From Perognathus longimembris pacificus (Eukaryota > Chordata > Mammalia > Rodentia > Heteromyidae): a stretch of DNA of 64,000 bases. Numbering within the stretch: position 1 is the first letter of the stretch; each line of letters starts with the position of its first letter. Below, piece by piece: positions 11,015-22,432 of this stretch. Position numbers and translations under genes: made by a program. Below the pieces are notes generated by a model. That model ran no database searches. It was not told where the DNA came from and was given only the letters and a program-made list of their open reading frames with translations. The stretch is taken from the NCBI RefSeq assembly GCF_023159225.1, contig NC_063169.1, forward strand, positions 61,033,934 through 61,097,933. The letters are read 5' to 3'.

Positions 11015-11180
11015 TGTCATTTATTCAACAAACATTTCTCAAGGGCCCAACAGTTATGGACATAGTATATCAAATGCTTAGAGTTTTTCTAGAACATTCT
11101 ATGTCTCCAACATGAATCCATCTCATTCACACAATCACCCAACAACTTTATTTTATAGGTGAGGAACTGATCTAAGACAA
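11015..11180 (-). mobile_element. MIR/L2-type fragment, antisense
   Basis: TTATTCAACAAACATTTCTC, then ATCTCATTCACACAATCACC and TTTTATAGGTGAGGAACTGA, the order seen in antisense MIR-type sequence. Diverged. Confidence 0.6.
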
Positions 11181-12035
11181 ACTTCGTTCACATTTGTTGG
11201 TTTCCCTGAATATTTCAAGCACTGGGCTGCAGGGTAGAGATAGCCAGATTTCTGGTAATTCAAATTACCATTTGAATTGCTGTAACTTCTCTGTGAAGTG
11301 GAATGTATTTAATCAAGAGAAATTGAATGCCCTTGGAACCTCATGCAAGCCCTTGCTGGAAAGAACCGCAATGTTATTCTCAGCTATCTAGCATTCAGCA
11401 AAGCCCCTGAAGGTCCTTCCCTTCCCTTCCCATAAACCTTTGCTTCCTCCACTTGCTACCTGCTCTGCTTCTGCACATTTGAGTGCCATTCTGTGTCCAT
11501 CACCTCCACCTTTCCTTCAGGTTCTTCTTCCCACCCACAGAATGCCTCTCTTCTCTTCTTACAAAGTCGAACCTCATCCTGAATCTTTAATGTCTCCTAG
11601 CTGGCCAGTATTAACCGCTCTGCTCTCAGGATGAAGACCACAGCTCACAGCAGTGGATTGTGGTCTCAGCTGTGTAGCTGGTGTTTCTTGGGCACTGATT
11701 ATGTGCGTAGCTTGGGCAGGCATTCTGCTTTGACATGGGAGGGGATAGCTAATTCTGCTTGAAGACAGAAGTATTCAAAGGTGGAAGATAAATGACAGTG
11801 GGAGGGAGACTGGGAAACTGCATGAAGCAGACCGTACTCGTAAAGAAAGCTGTCTCAGCATGTGCGGGCAATCAGATAAAGGAGAGTCCACAAGCTCACC
11901 TCAGCGCTCAGTCTGCTGGAGGGACTTGTCTGGGTCTCGAGTTTTGTCTCTATGGATTCTGCTAAGAGCATCTTTTCCTCTGTGTATAGTTTCAATGTGA
12001 AGATGATTAGGAAACTTTCTTAAAGAAGGGTTAGA
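11181..12035. other. unique DNA, nothing recognised
   Basis: Includes a short CCCTT run at about 11416. Frames of 64-65 codons carry no domain. Confidence 0.5.
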
Positions 12036-12382
12036 TGGTATGGTTTGAATATAAATTCACCCCCTCTGGCTCATGTGTTTGATGCGTAGTCCCTAGTTAG
12101 TGACATTATTTTGAGACATGCTAGAAACCTTAGTTGGTGCCACTGAGATGAAGAAAGGTCACTGTTGTTCCTAGACCCTTCCTGTCCCTTTCTCTCTCAA
12201 CTTCCATCTACAATGAAGTGAAGGAGCTCATTGAAAATATACTCCCATTGCAACGACCACTGACCAAGTGTGTGGTCTCGAGCAACCATGGACTGTACCC
12301 TCTGAAATATTTAGCCAACGTCAACCTTACCTTGTTTCAGTCAAGTATTTTGTCCGCAGTGATGAAAAATGTAATTAATATA
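12036..12382 (+). repeat. 5' LTR of the MaLR-type element
   Basis: Begins TGGTATGGTTTGAATATAAA, continues through GGCTCATGTGTTTGATGCG and CAACCATGGACTGTACCC, and ends near GTAATTAATATA. These blocks match a rodent MaLR LTR type (start TATGGTTTGAATGTGAAG) that I know from other rodents. Confidence 0.7.
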
Positions 12383-13189
12383 GAAAATTGGTACCAGAAA
12401 TGGTGTCATCACTTAACTTGACCCATGTGAGTCTTCAGCCTTTGACACAGGTTTGTGGGAAGAATTTGCGAATGTTTCAAGGTGTGGGGTAGAGAAGCCT
12501 GGGATACTGTAAGTGAAGCTTCATGAATGGTCTGGTGGGAGGTCTGGAGACTGAAATGGCAGTAGAAGCGTGATTAGTAAAGACTGTGTTCATAAGCTTT
12601 TAGATGGAATTCTGTTGAGCAATTCATATCACATTCTGGCAAAGAACCTGCCTGCCTTTTGTCCCTGTCCTGAGACTTTGAGTGAGGCTGAGACGCAGAT
12701 TACTAGACTAATTAATTCATTCCGTGGAGGAAAATTCAAAGCAATTGGGTATTCAAGGATGTGGCATGGAGATTGCTGTTTGTAATATACTTGTGATAAG
12801 AATCAAGCATAAAACTCAGAGCAAAAGGATCTGAAAAATAAGCAGCCTGGACAGAAAAGGAGCAAGTTGAGTGGCCATATGGCTTGCAAACAGTGAGGCC
12901 TTTGGGCCAGGGCAGACTTAAGGTTTGTTTTAACCTAATCCTTCCTTGCAATTTCCATGTTCTTCCTTTTTAGTAATGTTTATTTGGGGCCATAGCATAT
13001 CAGAAGTATATAACTTTCTCTTTTCTTTCATAGGGAATTGATCACAGTTAAGATATTGCCTTGCATCTCAGTAGAGACTCTGGAGTTAGACTTTTAAATA
13101 ATGTTAGAACTGTTGAGTGCTAGTTGGAGATGGACTGAAGGCATTTTGCATTATGAAAGGGCCATGAGCCTTTGAGGTCAAGGGTGGAA

Positions 13190-13500
13190 TGTTAGTTGAA
13201 TATGAACAGTCCTTTATAGGCTCTTGTGCTAAAGGCTTTGTTCCCAGCTGGTAGAGAGATTTCGAATGGTTGGGAAACTTAAGGAAGTGGATCCTAATTG
13301 GAAGATTTTGTTTGCTGGCCCCTCCCAGGCCCTCTCTGAACTTCCTGTCTTCAGTGAGGTGAAGAAGCTCCTCTTCCACACATCCTTTCACCATGATGTT
13401 CTGTCCAAGCACATGGAGTCAAGCAACCAAGGACCCAGCCCTCTGAAACCATGGGTCAAAGTCATGTCTACCTCTCAGTTTCTTACTGGTTTCAAGGATG
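13190..13500 (+). repeat. 3' LTR of the MaLR-type element
   Basis: Shares with the 5' LTR the paired blocks GAAGTGAAGGAGCTC / GAGGTGAAGAAGCTC and CAACCATGGACTGTACCC / CAACCAAGGACCCAGCCC. Retains the TTGTTCCCAGCTGGTAG block. The 3' border is uncertain by tens of bases. Confidence 0.65.
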
Positions 13501-13944
13501 AGGCAAGTTGGAGTTGGAGAGAATGTGGGGGAGGGTTTTTGAAGTTCTAAAAGACAAGCAATGAAATGTGAAATAAAACAGCACTGGTGAGATCATGAGT
13601 TTTGGTCAGCGTAGGAGGTATTTTGGAAAGATGGTCATGGAACTTGTCATGTGACTGGAAGAAAGCCAATGTGTGACTCAAAGCTCCAAACGATACCAGA
13701 GCATAAGCCTGAGTACTGGGTGATACTTATCATCAAAGCCTCTGTCAGGTGACATCCCTTCTTTGCCTTATGGCATAAAGTAATTTTCAGTCTGAGAGAA
13801 TAACTTCAAGATTGAGGTGAGCCAGTCAAGGCATTCCATATCTCTTTGCTAGTGATGGTCTCATTCTCTCCATGTACAGCTGTGACCCAGGTGTTGTCAA
13901 CAAAATTAATAAAACAAACAAACAAGGGGTAGGCTCTCAGCATT
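13501..13944. other. unique DNA, nothing recognised
   Basis: Between the MaLR and the next SINE. Ends in an AAAC-rich stretch at about 13905-13925. Confidence 0.5.
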
Positions 13945-14178
13945 TTTTCTTGTAGTCAGTTATGGGGCTTGAATTCAAGGCCTAGGTGCTGTCCCTGAGC
14001 CTCTTTATGCTCAAGGCTAGTGCTCTACCACTTGAGCCACAGTGTTACTTCTGGCCTTTGAGTGGTCAACTGGAGATAAGAGTCTTTAGGTGACTTTTCT
14101 ACCTCGGCTGGCTTTGAACTAGGATCCTCATATTTCAGCCTCCTGAGTAGCTAAGAGTGTGAGCCCATGGCACCCAGC
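13945..14178 (-). mobile_element. B1-like/Geo dimeric SINE, antisense
   Basis: GGGGCTTGAATTCAAGGCC, CTACCACTTGAGCCACAG, GGAGATAAGAGTCTTTAGG and CCTCCTGAGTAGCTAAGAG follow the antisense order of the family. The element is complete from tail to left arm. Confidence 0.88.
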
Positions 14179-15644
14179 TTCAGATTTTTTTTAGAAAAGA
14201 AGCTGAGAAGAGTTCCTATATGCTCTCTTCTCTACCTTAGATGCTGTTTGGATATGTGGGTCTGTAGCAGCATCTTTGGGCAAGATCAAGAACAATTGTG
14301 GAGAAGCCACATTGTTAACTTTGGAACCCACCATTGAACCATGACTCTGCAGTTTTCTTGCAAAGTGAGACAATATGTGTTTGTGTCCTTAGTATTTGAC
14401 TGTTTACAGCCAAACATATCTGAACTGAAAAAAAAAAATGACCAAGTGGAATGTGCTGAAGAGAAAGATATGTTTGTGAAGTCCAGTTGTATAAAGAGAC
14501 ACAATGAACTGTTTTGTCCAGGCTGAGTTGTTTTTCCTCTGAGTATTTATTGTTTAGAATTTCACATTATCCAGGCTTTCTTGTATAAGTTTATGGGGTA
14601 GATAATGATGTTGTGACTCGGGAGTATAGCAGAGAATAATGAAGGCTAGTTAAGTTACCTACCCATCACCCTGGGAACTTACCTTTTTGTCTCTTCAATG
14701 AGAACACGTCGAATTCACTGTGTTATTTAGTTTTCCCCCTCTGTCTCTGCCTCACCTGAGGAAGCCTCACTACCTCAGGCTATGAAGGTACTTGCTGCTG
14801 CCCTCCTCAACCACACAGCAGAAAGAAACGTAAGCTGACTTCAGAGCCAAAGGAGGCTTTTCTTGGAGTCGCTGAAATGTTTTCTAGAGGATCTGCCCAA
14901 GGGTGATAAGAAGGAAGGGATGGAGTCCAGGATTCAGAGGCTTTGGGAATCCTGTCCTGCCTCCTTTTCCTGCTGCCAACTTCCTGTCCTCTCTTTTCAC
15001 ACACAGCCAGAAGATTACTGTCTTACCATTCCTTATGTTCAGGACACAAATCCAGATTGCAAGGCATGAGGAACCAAATCCAAACTCTTGGATAGACAAG
15101 CTTAGAAGCAAGCCGTTCAGGACTATGAGATGAGATATTAAGTGGGGAGCTCTGTCTCTCTATGTGTAAGGGGTGCCAATCAGGACGGGTCACCCCAGAA
15201 CATGTCTACTCCTCTGCTCCCTTGTACAGCTTTTCCAACTATCCTCTCGACACACTTTGCAGTCTTATTAAACAACTAGCAATATATGAAAGCAAACTTT
15301 GGTGTTGAAATCATTATTCAAATATTGAGGGACTTTAATCCATTTCTGTGTTTTAGGTTGTACTGTAGCAAATATTCCACCATTTCCGCGAGAGGAGACG
15401 ATTTGCTCCTTCCTCTAGAACCAGCTATGGGCAGGGTGGTTTGCCACTACCTTTGTTCTCCTGCAACTACCTGCCTGTTACAACTCTGTAATTGAAGGAA
15501 AGAATAGAACTCAGCAGACACTTGGAGTGGTGCCTCCAAAATACAGAGTACATTGTGGAAGAGTAAGGTTTCACTGGCCACTTTCCAAGCACTATGGCTA
15601 ATGTATCTGAAAACTTAAGATCTCAAACACTCAACAAATTAAGG
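14179..15644. other. unique DNA, nothing recognised
   Basis: Several frames of 60-76 codons overlap one another on both strands at 14807-15133, which argues against any one being a gene. Confidence 0.55.
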
Positions 15645-15712
15645 CCTAGGTTTAGCTCAAGTGGTAGAAGTCCTGGGTAACAAGTACAGATTTTGAGTTC
15701 ACACCTTGGTAA
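15645..15712 (+). mobile_element. tRNA-like SINE right arm, sense
   Basis: GTTTAGCTCAAGTGGTAGAA and GATTTTGAGTTCACACC correspond to the A-box and B-box regions of the SINE right arm. Isolated and diverged. Confidence 0.6.
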
Positions 15713-16882
15713 AACTCTGTCTTCCCTCCTCTAGGTCCTCAATGAAACACAGAGCATTTTATATTACAGACATAGCTTATCCCCTAACTAATGTCATGAA
15801 GGCAATGCTTTGGACTTTCAGCAATGTATGGACTTAAGGAGTCAAGGCTTAACGTGTAAATTCGGGGACAAAACGGATCCGAAGATGTCTCTTTCCTGGG
15901 TGTAATTCTAATTGGAGTATTGATACAGATTTAGAATACAAAATACAACAAAGGACCTGCTTGCTGCTGCTTTTTCTTTAAGTGTTTTAAAAGTTACTTG
16001 GTGAACTGGACAAAAATATGGAGGGAAAGACTTAATGGCCATTCAGGTAAAATCCTGGATTAAACTTTAGTGTAATTTTATGACATTCGGAGACAGGTGT
16101 GATGAGAAACCTGAGTGAGATACATTTAGTGGAGGAATTTTTTTTTTATCGTACCAATTTCTATTTCTCATAAAGATCTCTTGGGGTTTCGACAGGAAAG
16201 AGAATCTATTTAGTAAAATTAGGAACTAGGAGGGGGGTTTGCCTTTTCAAAGATGATGCTTCAAAAAGGAAGACTATTTCCATTGCAATAAATTATTTTT
16301 TGATTGCCTCTATACCTCTTCCTGCTCCACGTCCCAAGGCTGATGGCATCATTAAACAGCGCCCATGTGAATGTTAATGTGAGTCAGGAGAAGGCTGCCA
16401 GCCACACACAATGCATTCCAATGCTGGCTTTATGTAATTATCCTTCCTCTTCCCGTGTTCTTTATGATGCCCAGTCTAGATTTTACAGTGCTATCTAGTA
16501 AATCTGAGTGAGAATTCCTTCATGTTTGGATGACAGCTTAAAGTATTGCCAGCCTCGAGACCTAGAGGAAATTTGTCTCAAAAGAATGCAAGCAAAAATG
16601 AAATCTTATCAGAGTTTTAAAAATCCTACCTGCCATCCATTGCTATTTGACTTCCTGTTACACATATTGTACTTGCTGACACTGTATCTCATTGTTCTTT
16701 ATCTCTATGAGTAAGCGATTAATAATATCAGCCACTGTATCCCAGTGCCTAGGATTTGTTCAAAAAGAGTTAATGAACATTGGGTGAAAGGCCCAGTAAA
16801 TATTTTTAGTCTGTGAAAGGCATATAGTTCCTCATGTATAAAAATATGGTATTGTAGATCAATCCCTATATTTGTATGTATG
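15713..16882. other. unique AT-rich DNA
   Basis: No repeat recognised. A T9 run at about 16139 is the only low-complexity feature. Confidence 0.55.
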
Positions 16883-17062
16883 TGCTGGCCCTTCATAGCT
16901 TGAACTCAGAGCCTAGGTGCTGTCCCTGAACAGTTTCTGCTCAGGGCTAGTGCTGTATTTATTGAGCCATAGCTCCACTTCCGGCTTTCCTGCTGGGGCT
17001 GGCTTTGAATTGTGATCCTCAGATCTCAGCCTCCTATGTTGCTAAGATTACTGGCACCTGGC
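16883..17062 (-). mobile_element. B1-like/Geo dimeric SINE, antisense, internally shortened
   Basis: AGCTTGAACTCAGAGCCTAG, GGGCTAGTGCTGTATTTATT, CACTTCCGGCTTTCCTGC and ATCCTCAGATCTCAGCC. The linker between arms (usual GGAGATAAGAGTCTC) is missing, so the copy carries an internal deletion. Confidence 0.8.
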
Positions 17063-17129
17063 AATCAATGAATATTGATTCTCCTTGTGTATTTTTTACT
17101 GAGATGAATGAAGCTGATTAGCTTAATTT

Positions 17130-17350
17130 TATTTTTTGTTGCTTTTTGACAGTACTAGGCATGGAACTCAGGGTCTCATACTTGCCAGGTAAGTGTGCTC
17201 TACCACTTGAGCTATATCTCAACCCATTTGTTTCCTATTTGTTTTTGAGATAATCTCAAGGTTTTGCCTGGGCCAGGCTCAGATTGTGATTTTCCTAATG
17301 CCATCCCTGAGTAGCTTGGATTAAAAGTCTGTGTCACCATGCCCAACACA
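17130..17350 (-). mobile_element. B1-like/tRNA-like SINE, antisense
   Basis: GACAGTACTAGGCATGGAAC, CTACCACTTGAGCTATATC, GAGATAATCTCAAGGTTTTG and GCCTGGGCCAGGCTCAG. Both arms are present, tail side first. Confidence 0.82.
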
Positions 17351-17384
17351 GATATAATTCCTTTTCTTTCTTCACCTTTTTTCC

Positions 17385-17697
17385 TTTTGATGGTACTGGA
17401 GTTCAAACTCAGGACTTGAACTTCCTAGGCAGACTACTCCTTGAGCCATGCCTTGTTCCTTTTGTGCTTTTGTTATTTTCTGAACAGGGTCTTACTTTTG
17501 ACCTGGCAAGACTGCTCCTATTGATTATGTTTCCCACATAGCTGTAATGATAGACATGAATCACTTCACTCATCTCTTTTATCATTTGAGATGAGTCTCT
17601 TGAACTTCCTGGCCAAGCTGGCCTCTAACTGTAGTCCTCCATATTTCAGTCTCATAAGAGCTAGTATTACAGGCATGAAGCACTAAGGCCAGCTTCT
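17385..17697 (-). mobile_element. B1-like/tRNA-like SINE plus extra B1-like arm, antisense
   Basis: 17385-17575 repeats the order of the preceding SINE (GGAGTTCAAACTCAGGAC, CCTTGAGCCATGCC, GAACAGGGTCTTAC, CCCACATAGCTGTAATG). 17576-17697 is a further B1-like arm (CTTGAACTTCCTGGCCAAGC, GAGCTAGTATTACAGGC). The pattern parallels 4501-4811, which hints at a trimeric family rather than two independent insertions. Confidence 0.75.
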
Positions 17698-17756
17698 GAT
17701 GAAGTTTCTTTAATCTAGTCACAGGCCTCAAACAGCAAGTGATAAGATCGTTCTGG

Positions 17757-17840
17757 TGAGGTGGCATGGCTCAAGTGGTGAAATTCCTGGCTCAAAAGCA
17801 TGAAGCTCCAAATTCAAGCCCCACTGACATTAAAAAAGAC
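17757..17840 (+). mobile_element. tRNA-like SINE right arm, sense
   Basis: GGCATGGCTCAAGTGGTGAA and CCAAATTCAAGCCCCACTG, then an A-rich tail. Confidence 0.7.
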
Positions 17841-18359
17841 AGCTTTGGTTCCTTTTTAAAAAAACACACAAATTGATTTAAGTGAGCTATCTCACATTAA
17901 AAAAGAATTTGAAGATTGTATTTATAGATCATTATTGATCATTGTGGCTAAACAAAAGATAATATAGTCATGATTTTCAGCAATGACAAACTTCAGCCCA
18001 TTCCATCCCATCCATTGTGAGGCTACTTCATCGCTATATCCTACAAAGTTAAAACAAAACAAAGTGGAGGATCACAGGTACCCACGGGGATTTGCTGAGA
18101 TCCTTGGCTTTGTGGATGAGGTGACATCAGAGCTGGGATGAAGGTCAGTCTAGTTGATCTGAATTTCAAAGACAATTGTCAAAGTATCTCAGAATATACT
18201 TGTAGAAAATAGAAAAAAAATGGCTCAAAATCAATGGTTACCTGGAGCCCAAAGGGTTTCTTTTTCTTTTTTTTTCAAACAGAAGAAGATGGGGTAAATG
18301 GAACTTGATCCTCTCCCTCCACCTTTCTCCCCCCAAAAAATAGAAATCAAGAAAAAAGA
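17841..18359. other. unique AT-rich DNA
   Basis: No feature recognised except a T-rich run at about 18259-18276. Confidence 0.5.
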
Positions 18360-18592
18360 GCTGGCTGGGGGCCCTTCATTCATACCTGCAATCCTAGCTA
18401 TTCAGGAGGCTAAGATCCTGAGGATCACGGTTCAAAGCCAGCCTGGCAGGAAAGTCCATGAGACTCTTCTCTCCATTTAAACACCAGAAAACTGTAAATG
18501 GTGCTATGGTTCAAGTGGTAGAGTACTAGCCTTGAGCTGAAGAGCTCAGCGACAGCGCCCAGGCTCAGAGTTCAAAATCCATGACCAAAAAC
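18360..18592 (+). mobile_element. B1-like/Geo dimeric SINE, sense
   Basis: CTGCAATCCTAGCTATTCAG, GATCACGGTTCAAAGCC, ACTCTTCTCTCCATTTAAAC, TGGTTCAAGTGGTAGAGTAC, GACAGCGCCCAGGCTCAG. The A-tail runs straight into the GGAA-rich tract that follows. Confidence 0.9.
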
Positions 18593-18758
18593 AAGAAAGA
18601 AAGAAAAGGAAGAAAGAGAGAGAGACAGAGAGACAGATACAGACAGAGAGACAGACACAGAGACAGAAAGAAAGAAGGAAGGAAGGAAGAAGAAAGGATG
18701 GAAGGAAGAAGGAAGGAAGGAAGGAAGGAAGGAAGGAAGGAAGGAAGGAAGGAAGGAG
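18593..18758. repeat. GGAA/GACA-rich purine tract
   Basis: AGAAAGAAAG start, then GAGA/GACAGA units, ending with about ten GGAA repeats. It continues directly from the SINE tail. Long poly-Lys/Glu or poly-Leu/Pro/Ser frames across it are artefacts. Confidence 0.95.
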
Positions 18759-19770
18759 AGCTACTGTGGGGAGGGGAGAGAGTGCTCCAAACTCTTCCCT
18801 CACTCTCTGTGGTCCACTGTCCTCATAACCCTCTGTGACCCGGTAGAATGCCACTGGTTGCCATGACAACACATTGGCCCAGGCCCAAGGACAGTTTTCA
18901 TTACACAGAGGATAGACAAGCCAGCATGTGTGCTCCATGGAATGCCACAGGTCTTCTTTCTGTTTTGTCTGTTTCTTCTTTTCAAAATTTCTGAGGTGGA
19001 TAAAAGTTATTGGTGAGTGAATTCCTGAATGTAGAGATAGGGAAGATATTAATGTGTTAATACCTTGAAGGCAAAATGAAGGCCAAGTCAGACTCTATAA
19101 AGACATGTCAGGAGGCTAGAATGAATGACAGGGGAATCCAATAATCTGAAATTCACCAGAAATAAATGAAAAGCTCTGCCTTCAGGTTAATAAATCCAGT
19201 CAAATCCATAAAGATGGCGTATAATTTAGCAGCACCTGTGAGAGTGGCTTGGTGGTTTTAGCTGCTTTTGAAAGGAATATTGGTTGAGATTAGTTAAAAG
19301 ATGCCATCTAGGACAGCATAACTGATGATTTGCATGCCCTTTGATGGTCAGGACCAATCTGTGTGTGGTGTGTACATATTGGGCGTTTTCTCTGTATTAG
19401 ACATTGTAGGTCATTTTGTACTTTTGCTTTTCATGGGCTGTTGTCTCCAGTTTCTTGACCATGAGGTTTATTCGTCTGGGGTTAGAGCAGAAATCCTACC
19501 TGTATGTACTCCTTTCTCTCATCGCCCAGGAGATGAAAGCTGGAAGCATGATGTGTTCTGCAGGACCCATCTGACTCCACCCTAAAAAAGGATGTTCAAA
19601 GCCATGATCGCTAGGTTTTCTTAAGAATGTCATTTGGTTTTCCATTTTCTGTTTATAAAGAGTGGATATAAAGGCCTGAGGTGATTCAGTACCAAGGCTG
19701 ATGTGTGTCTCATGATAATAGAAACTTATCTGTGGGACTTAACACTCCTAACCTGGTACTAAGAGAATCT

Positions 19771-19772
<2 letters not shown>
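18759..19772. other. unique DNA, nothing recognised
   Basis: Frames up to 86 codons (19325-19585) have no domain. Confidence 0.5.

Positions 19773-19824
<52 letters not shown>
19773..19824. repeat. (GT)26 microsatellite
   Basis: Fifty-two uninterrupted bases, twenty bases 5' of a sense SINE. Confidence 0.97.
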
Positions 19825-19826
<2 letters not shown>

Positions 19827-19844
19827 CAAATGCTATTTAAACAT

Positions 19845-20075
19845 GGCCAGGCACCTGTGGCTCACACCTGTATTCCTAGCTACTCAGGAGACTGAGATCT
19901 AAAGATGAAGATTTAAAGCCAGCCCGGACAGCAAGTTCTGTGAGATTCTTATCTCCAATTCGCCACCAAAAAGCCAGAAGCAGGGGTGTGGCTCGAATGG
20001 TAGAATGCCAGCCTTGAGCAAGAAAGCTAAGGGATAGCACCTAAGCACTGAGTTTAAAGCTCCAGTACCAGCCCA
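19845..20075 (+). mobile_element. B1-like/Geo dimeric SINE, sense
   Basis: GGCCAGGCACCTGTGGCTC, CCTAGCTACTCAGGAGACTG, CTTATCTCCAATTCGCCACC, GTGTGGCTCGAATGGTAG, GCTCCAGTACCAGCCC. An (AAT)n array follows as the tail. Confidence 0.9.
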
Positions 20076-20090
20076 AAGTATAATGAAAAT

Positions 20091-20138
20091 AGTAATAATA
20101 ATAATAATAATAAAAATTAATAATATAACAATAATAAG
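20091..20138. repeat. (AAT)n microsatellite, SINE tail
   Basis: AATAAT units with a few interruptions, in the tail position of the preceding SINE. Confidence 0.9.
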
Positions 20139-21007
20139 CTTTCAAAATAACCTTTGTGAACTGACACAACAGTTGCAAGGTAAGTTCTACTCATGACTTA
20201 AATTATAGCAGGCAGTTAAGGAGGAACTTCTATAAAAACATCTCATTAGAATGTCTTATAATTGATGTAAGCTTTCCTTTCCCCTTTCCATGCTTTGGCT
20301 TTGCCCATTCCTCTTCTCATTTATTCAGCCCTTCTATACCACAGATACTACAGAACAAAGAAAACATAAAACTCCTTAACCTTCGGATAAAGAGGTTCAT
20401 TAAAACACTACACAGAACCACAGACAATTGTAGTGGGTTTTTTTTTTCATGTTTTCTTAAAGAGAGACACCAAAAATAAAACCTTTCCCATTCAGTGACA
20501 AACACTTGAAGTTTGTTATATAGCACAGGATAAACACAACATTTTAGCATCCTTTTGTTTTAAAGCTGTAGAGCTGATAAGAGATCCACTTTCACCATGG
20601 TTACTGCTCTGGCCATGGAAAAGATGAATTCTAGCTGGCAAGTCCTGCTGTCCCTTCTGTTGTGAGGTTTTCTGACCTGAGGGCTCTTTCATGTTGTGAT
20701 TTCTAATTCCTTCTGACACCTAGGGGGGAAACAGCAATGACACTATCAGCTTGGCTGGTCGGTGAATGGATGGAGAATGACTAAGGCGTGTTGGGCTGGC
20801 GCGTAGGCTAGCAGTTGGACATTTGGAAGAAAGAGGCCGGAGGTGACTGCACCCCCATCCATTGGCTACTGCTATATTTCCATGTAAAGGAGACTTGGCA
20901 TTAACAGAGAGGGAATTTCCCATGGAGAGCAGCACTTGGTGGCCTCCCCACAAAAGGATGACTTTGGTCCAGTAATTGGTATATGTTTTAAAGATTGTAC
21001 ACGATCG
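20139..21007. other. unique DNA, nothing recognised
   Basis: Minus-strand frames of 67-110 codons show no domain. The 110-codon frame (20720-21052) starts inside the adjacent SINE. Confidence 0.5.
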
Positions 21008-21229
21008 TCTTTGTTTTGTTTTGTTTTGTTTTTCTGGCCAGTCCTGGGCCATGAACTCAGGGCCTGAGCACTGTCCCTGGCTTCTTTTTGCTCAAGGCTA
21101 GCACTCTACCACTTGAGCCACAGCGCCACTTCTGGCCGTTTTCTATATATGTGGTGCTGGGGAATTGAACCCAGGGCTTCATGTATTCGAGGCAAGCACT
21201 CTTGCCACTAGGCCATATTCCCAGCCCCC
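21008..21229 (-). mobile_element. IDL-Geo-type dimeric SINE, antisense
   Basis: Full-length. T-rich tail (GTTTT units), antisense right monomer (CCTGGGCCATGAACTCAGGG, ACCACTTGAGCCACAGCGCC), then antisense ID-like left monomer (GGGGAATTGAACCCAGGGC, GGCCATATTCCCAGCCCC). Flanks CACGATCGTCTT and CACAATCGTTTT look like an imperfect target-site duplication. Confidence 0.9.
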
Positions 21230-21275
21230 ACAATCGTTTTTTATATCCAGTAGGAAATGATAATGCCAGTCCCTT

Positions 21276-21385
21276 CCCTTGTTCTTCCTTGCCTTTTCTC
21301 TTCCTTCCTCCCTCCCTCCCTCCCTTCCTTTTTTCTCTCTCCTTCCTTCCCTCCTCCCCACCTTTCTTTCCTGTTTTCTTTCTTC
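21276..21385. repeat. pyrimidine-rich (TTCC/CCCT) tract
   Basis: TTCC, CCTC and CTTT units over about 110 bases. Confidence 0.85.
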
Positions 21386-21770
21386 TTTTGCTTGGTACAC
21401 CAGGCACACACATATCTTTATAGGGTCTCTCTGGTGTGGACCACATTCATGGAGCTATGTGGCCATCACTACTATCACTGTAAACGCTGCATGCATCAAC
21501 AGCCACTTCCGGTTTCAATCCCACCCTTCCCCCCCCTCCTCCCACAGCTTAGCAACTACTGAACTGTGTCTATCAGTTTTCCTGTTCTGGACATTTTCTG
21601 TGAGTGCAAACCTGTAGTGTATGTGGTCTATCTGGTGGCCTTTGTCCATTTGACACAATGTGCTTTCAAGGTCACCTGTGTTTCACCAAGTTACCATACT
21701 TCATTCATGTTTTTGTGACTGAATAATATTTCATTTTATGGATGTACCACATTGTGGTTCTTTTATTTAT
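21386..21770 (-). mobile_element. ancient L1 (L1M-type) 3' region, antisense
   Basis: Antisense L1 landmarks in order: GTTCTGGACATTTTCTGTGA, ATGTGGTCTATCTGGTGGCC, TTTCAAGGTCACCTGTGTTT, and GACTGAATAATATTTCATT followed by ATGGATGTACCACATTGTGG. Old, diverged, non-coding. Confidence 0.85.
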
Positions 21771-22432
21771 TTATTTATTTTCTTCTATTAGGCTATGGAT
21801 TATTTTGAGGGAGGGAAAGTTGCCTGTGATAGGCTTATATTTACTCCAACATAATGTAGCTCCCTGTTACATTCGATACACACAAGATTATTGAGTTGCC
21901 ACTACAGAAGATGACGTGGAAAACTACGTTCTGTGTCTCTTTGGGTTGTGACAGAGTAAAGGTTGGTTAGGGAAGATGCAAAAGGCAAGGTGGGAGGAAT
22001 AGTGTGATCGATTGAGTGCCAATGAAGTTGGACAAGAGGGAAAAGTAAAGAAGGAAACCCCTCCACTTCGTAGGGCACGGACAAATTTGGAAAAATGCAG
22101 ATTCAGAGAGAGAGAGAGAGAGAGAGAGGCTGACTGGACAGATGCAAAGACAGTTTGACTAGCAGCCCAAACTTTAGAGCACTCATCACAGATTACATTG
22201 AAAATTTTGGCAGAGATACTGTGTAGATAGGATTTGGGGTTTTTGTTTTGTTGTAGTTTGTATAGTTATCACAAGATAGTTGAAATTTGACTGGAAAGTG
22301 GATGCATGCACGAATAATAGAAACTTGCGGTGATATGTCACCAGCTACACCATCAGCAGCAACACTGGCATCGTGGACACTTACAACACAGATTAAAAGC
22401 TAAATCTGAGGGACTTTAACCTTTATTCAACA
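21771..22432. other. unique DNA with a (GA)12 run
   Basis: The only feature recognised is a GA microsatellite at 22104-22128. Confidence 0.55.

Larger units (their letters stand above)
12036..13500 (+). mobile_element. MaLR-type (ERVL-related) element with two LTRs
   Basis: A non-autonomous endogenous retrovirus-like element in sense orientation: 5' LTR 12036-12382, internal part 12383-13189, 3' LTR 13190 to about 13500. The internal part opens with TTGGTACCAGAAATGG, the type of primer-site neighbourhood I associate with MaLR internals, and ends with GGGCCATGAGCCTTTGAGG just before the 3' LTR. At about 0.8 kb it is too short for gag-pol and holds no significant reading frame, as is usual for MaLRs. 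No coding capacity remains. Confidence 0.75.

Noticed and set aside
12383..13189. MaLR internal region searched for gag/pol coding sequence
   Set aside because: Too short and without an open frame; expected for a non-autonomous MaLR.
18546..18938. 130-codon frame rich in Ser/Phe/Leu/Pro
   Set aside because: Generated by translating the GGAA/GACA purine tract and SINE sequence.
21057..21617. Frames up to 129 codons on both strands
   Set aside because: They cross an IDL-Geo SINE, a pyrimidine tract and an antisense L1 remnant.
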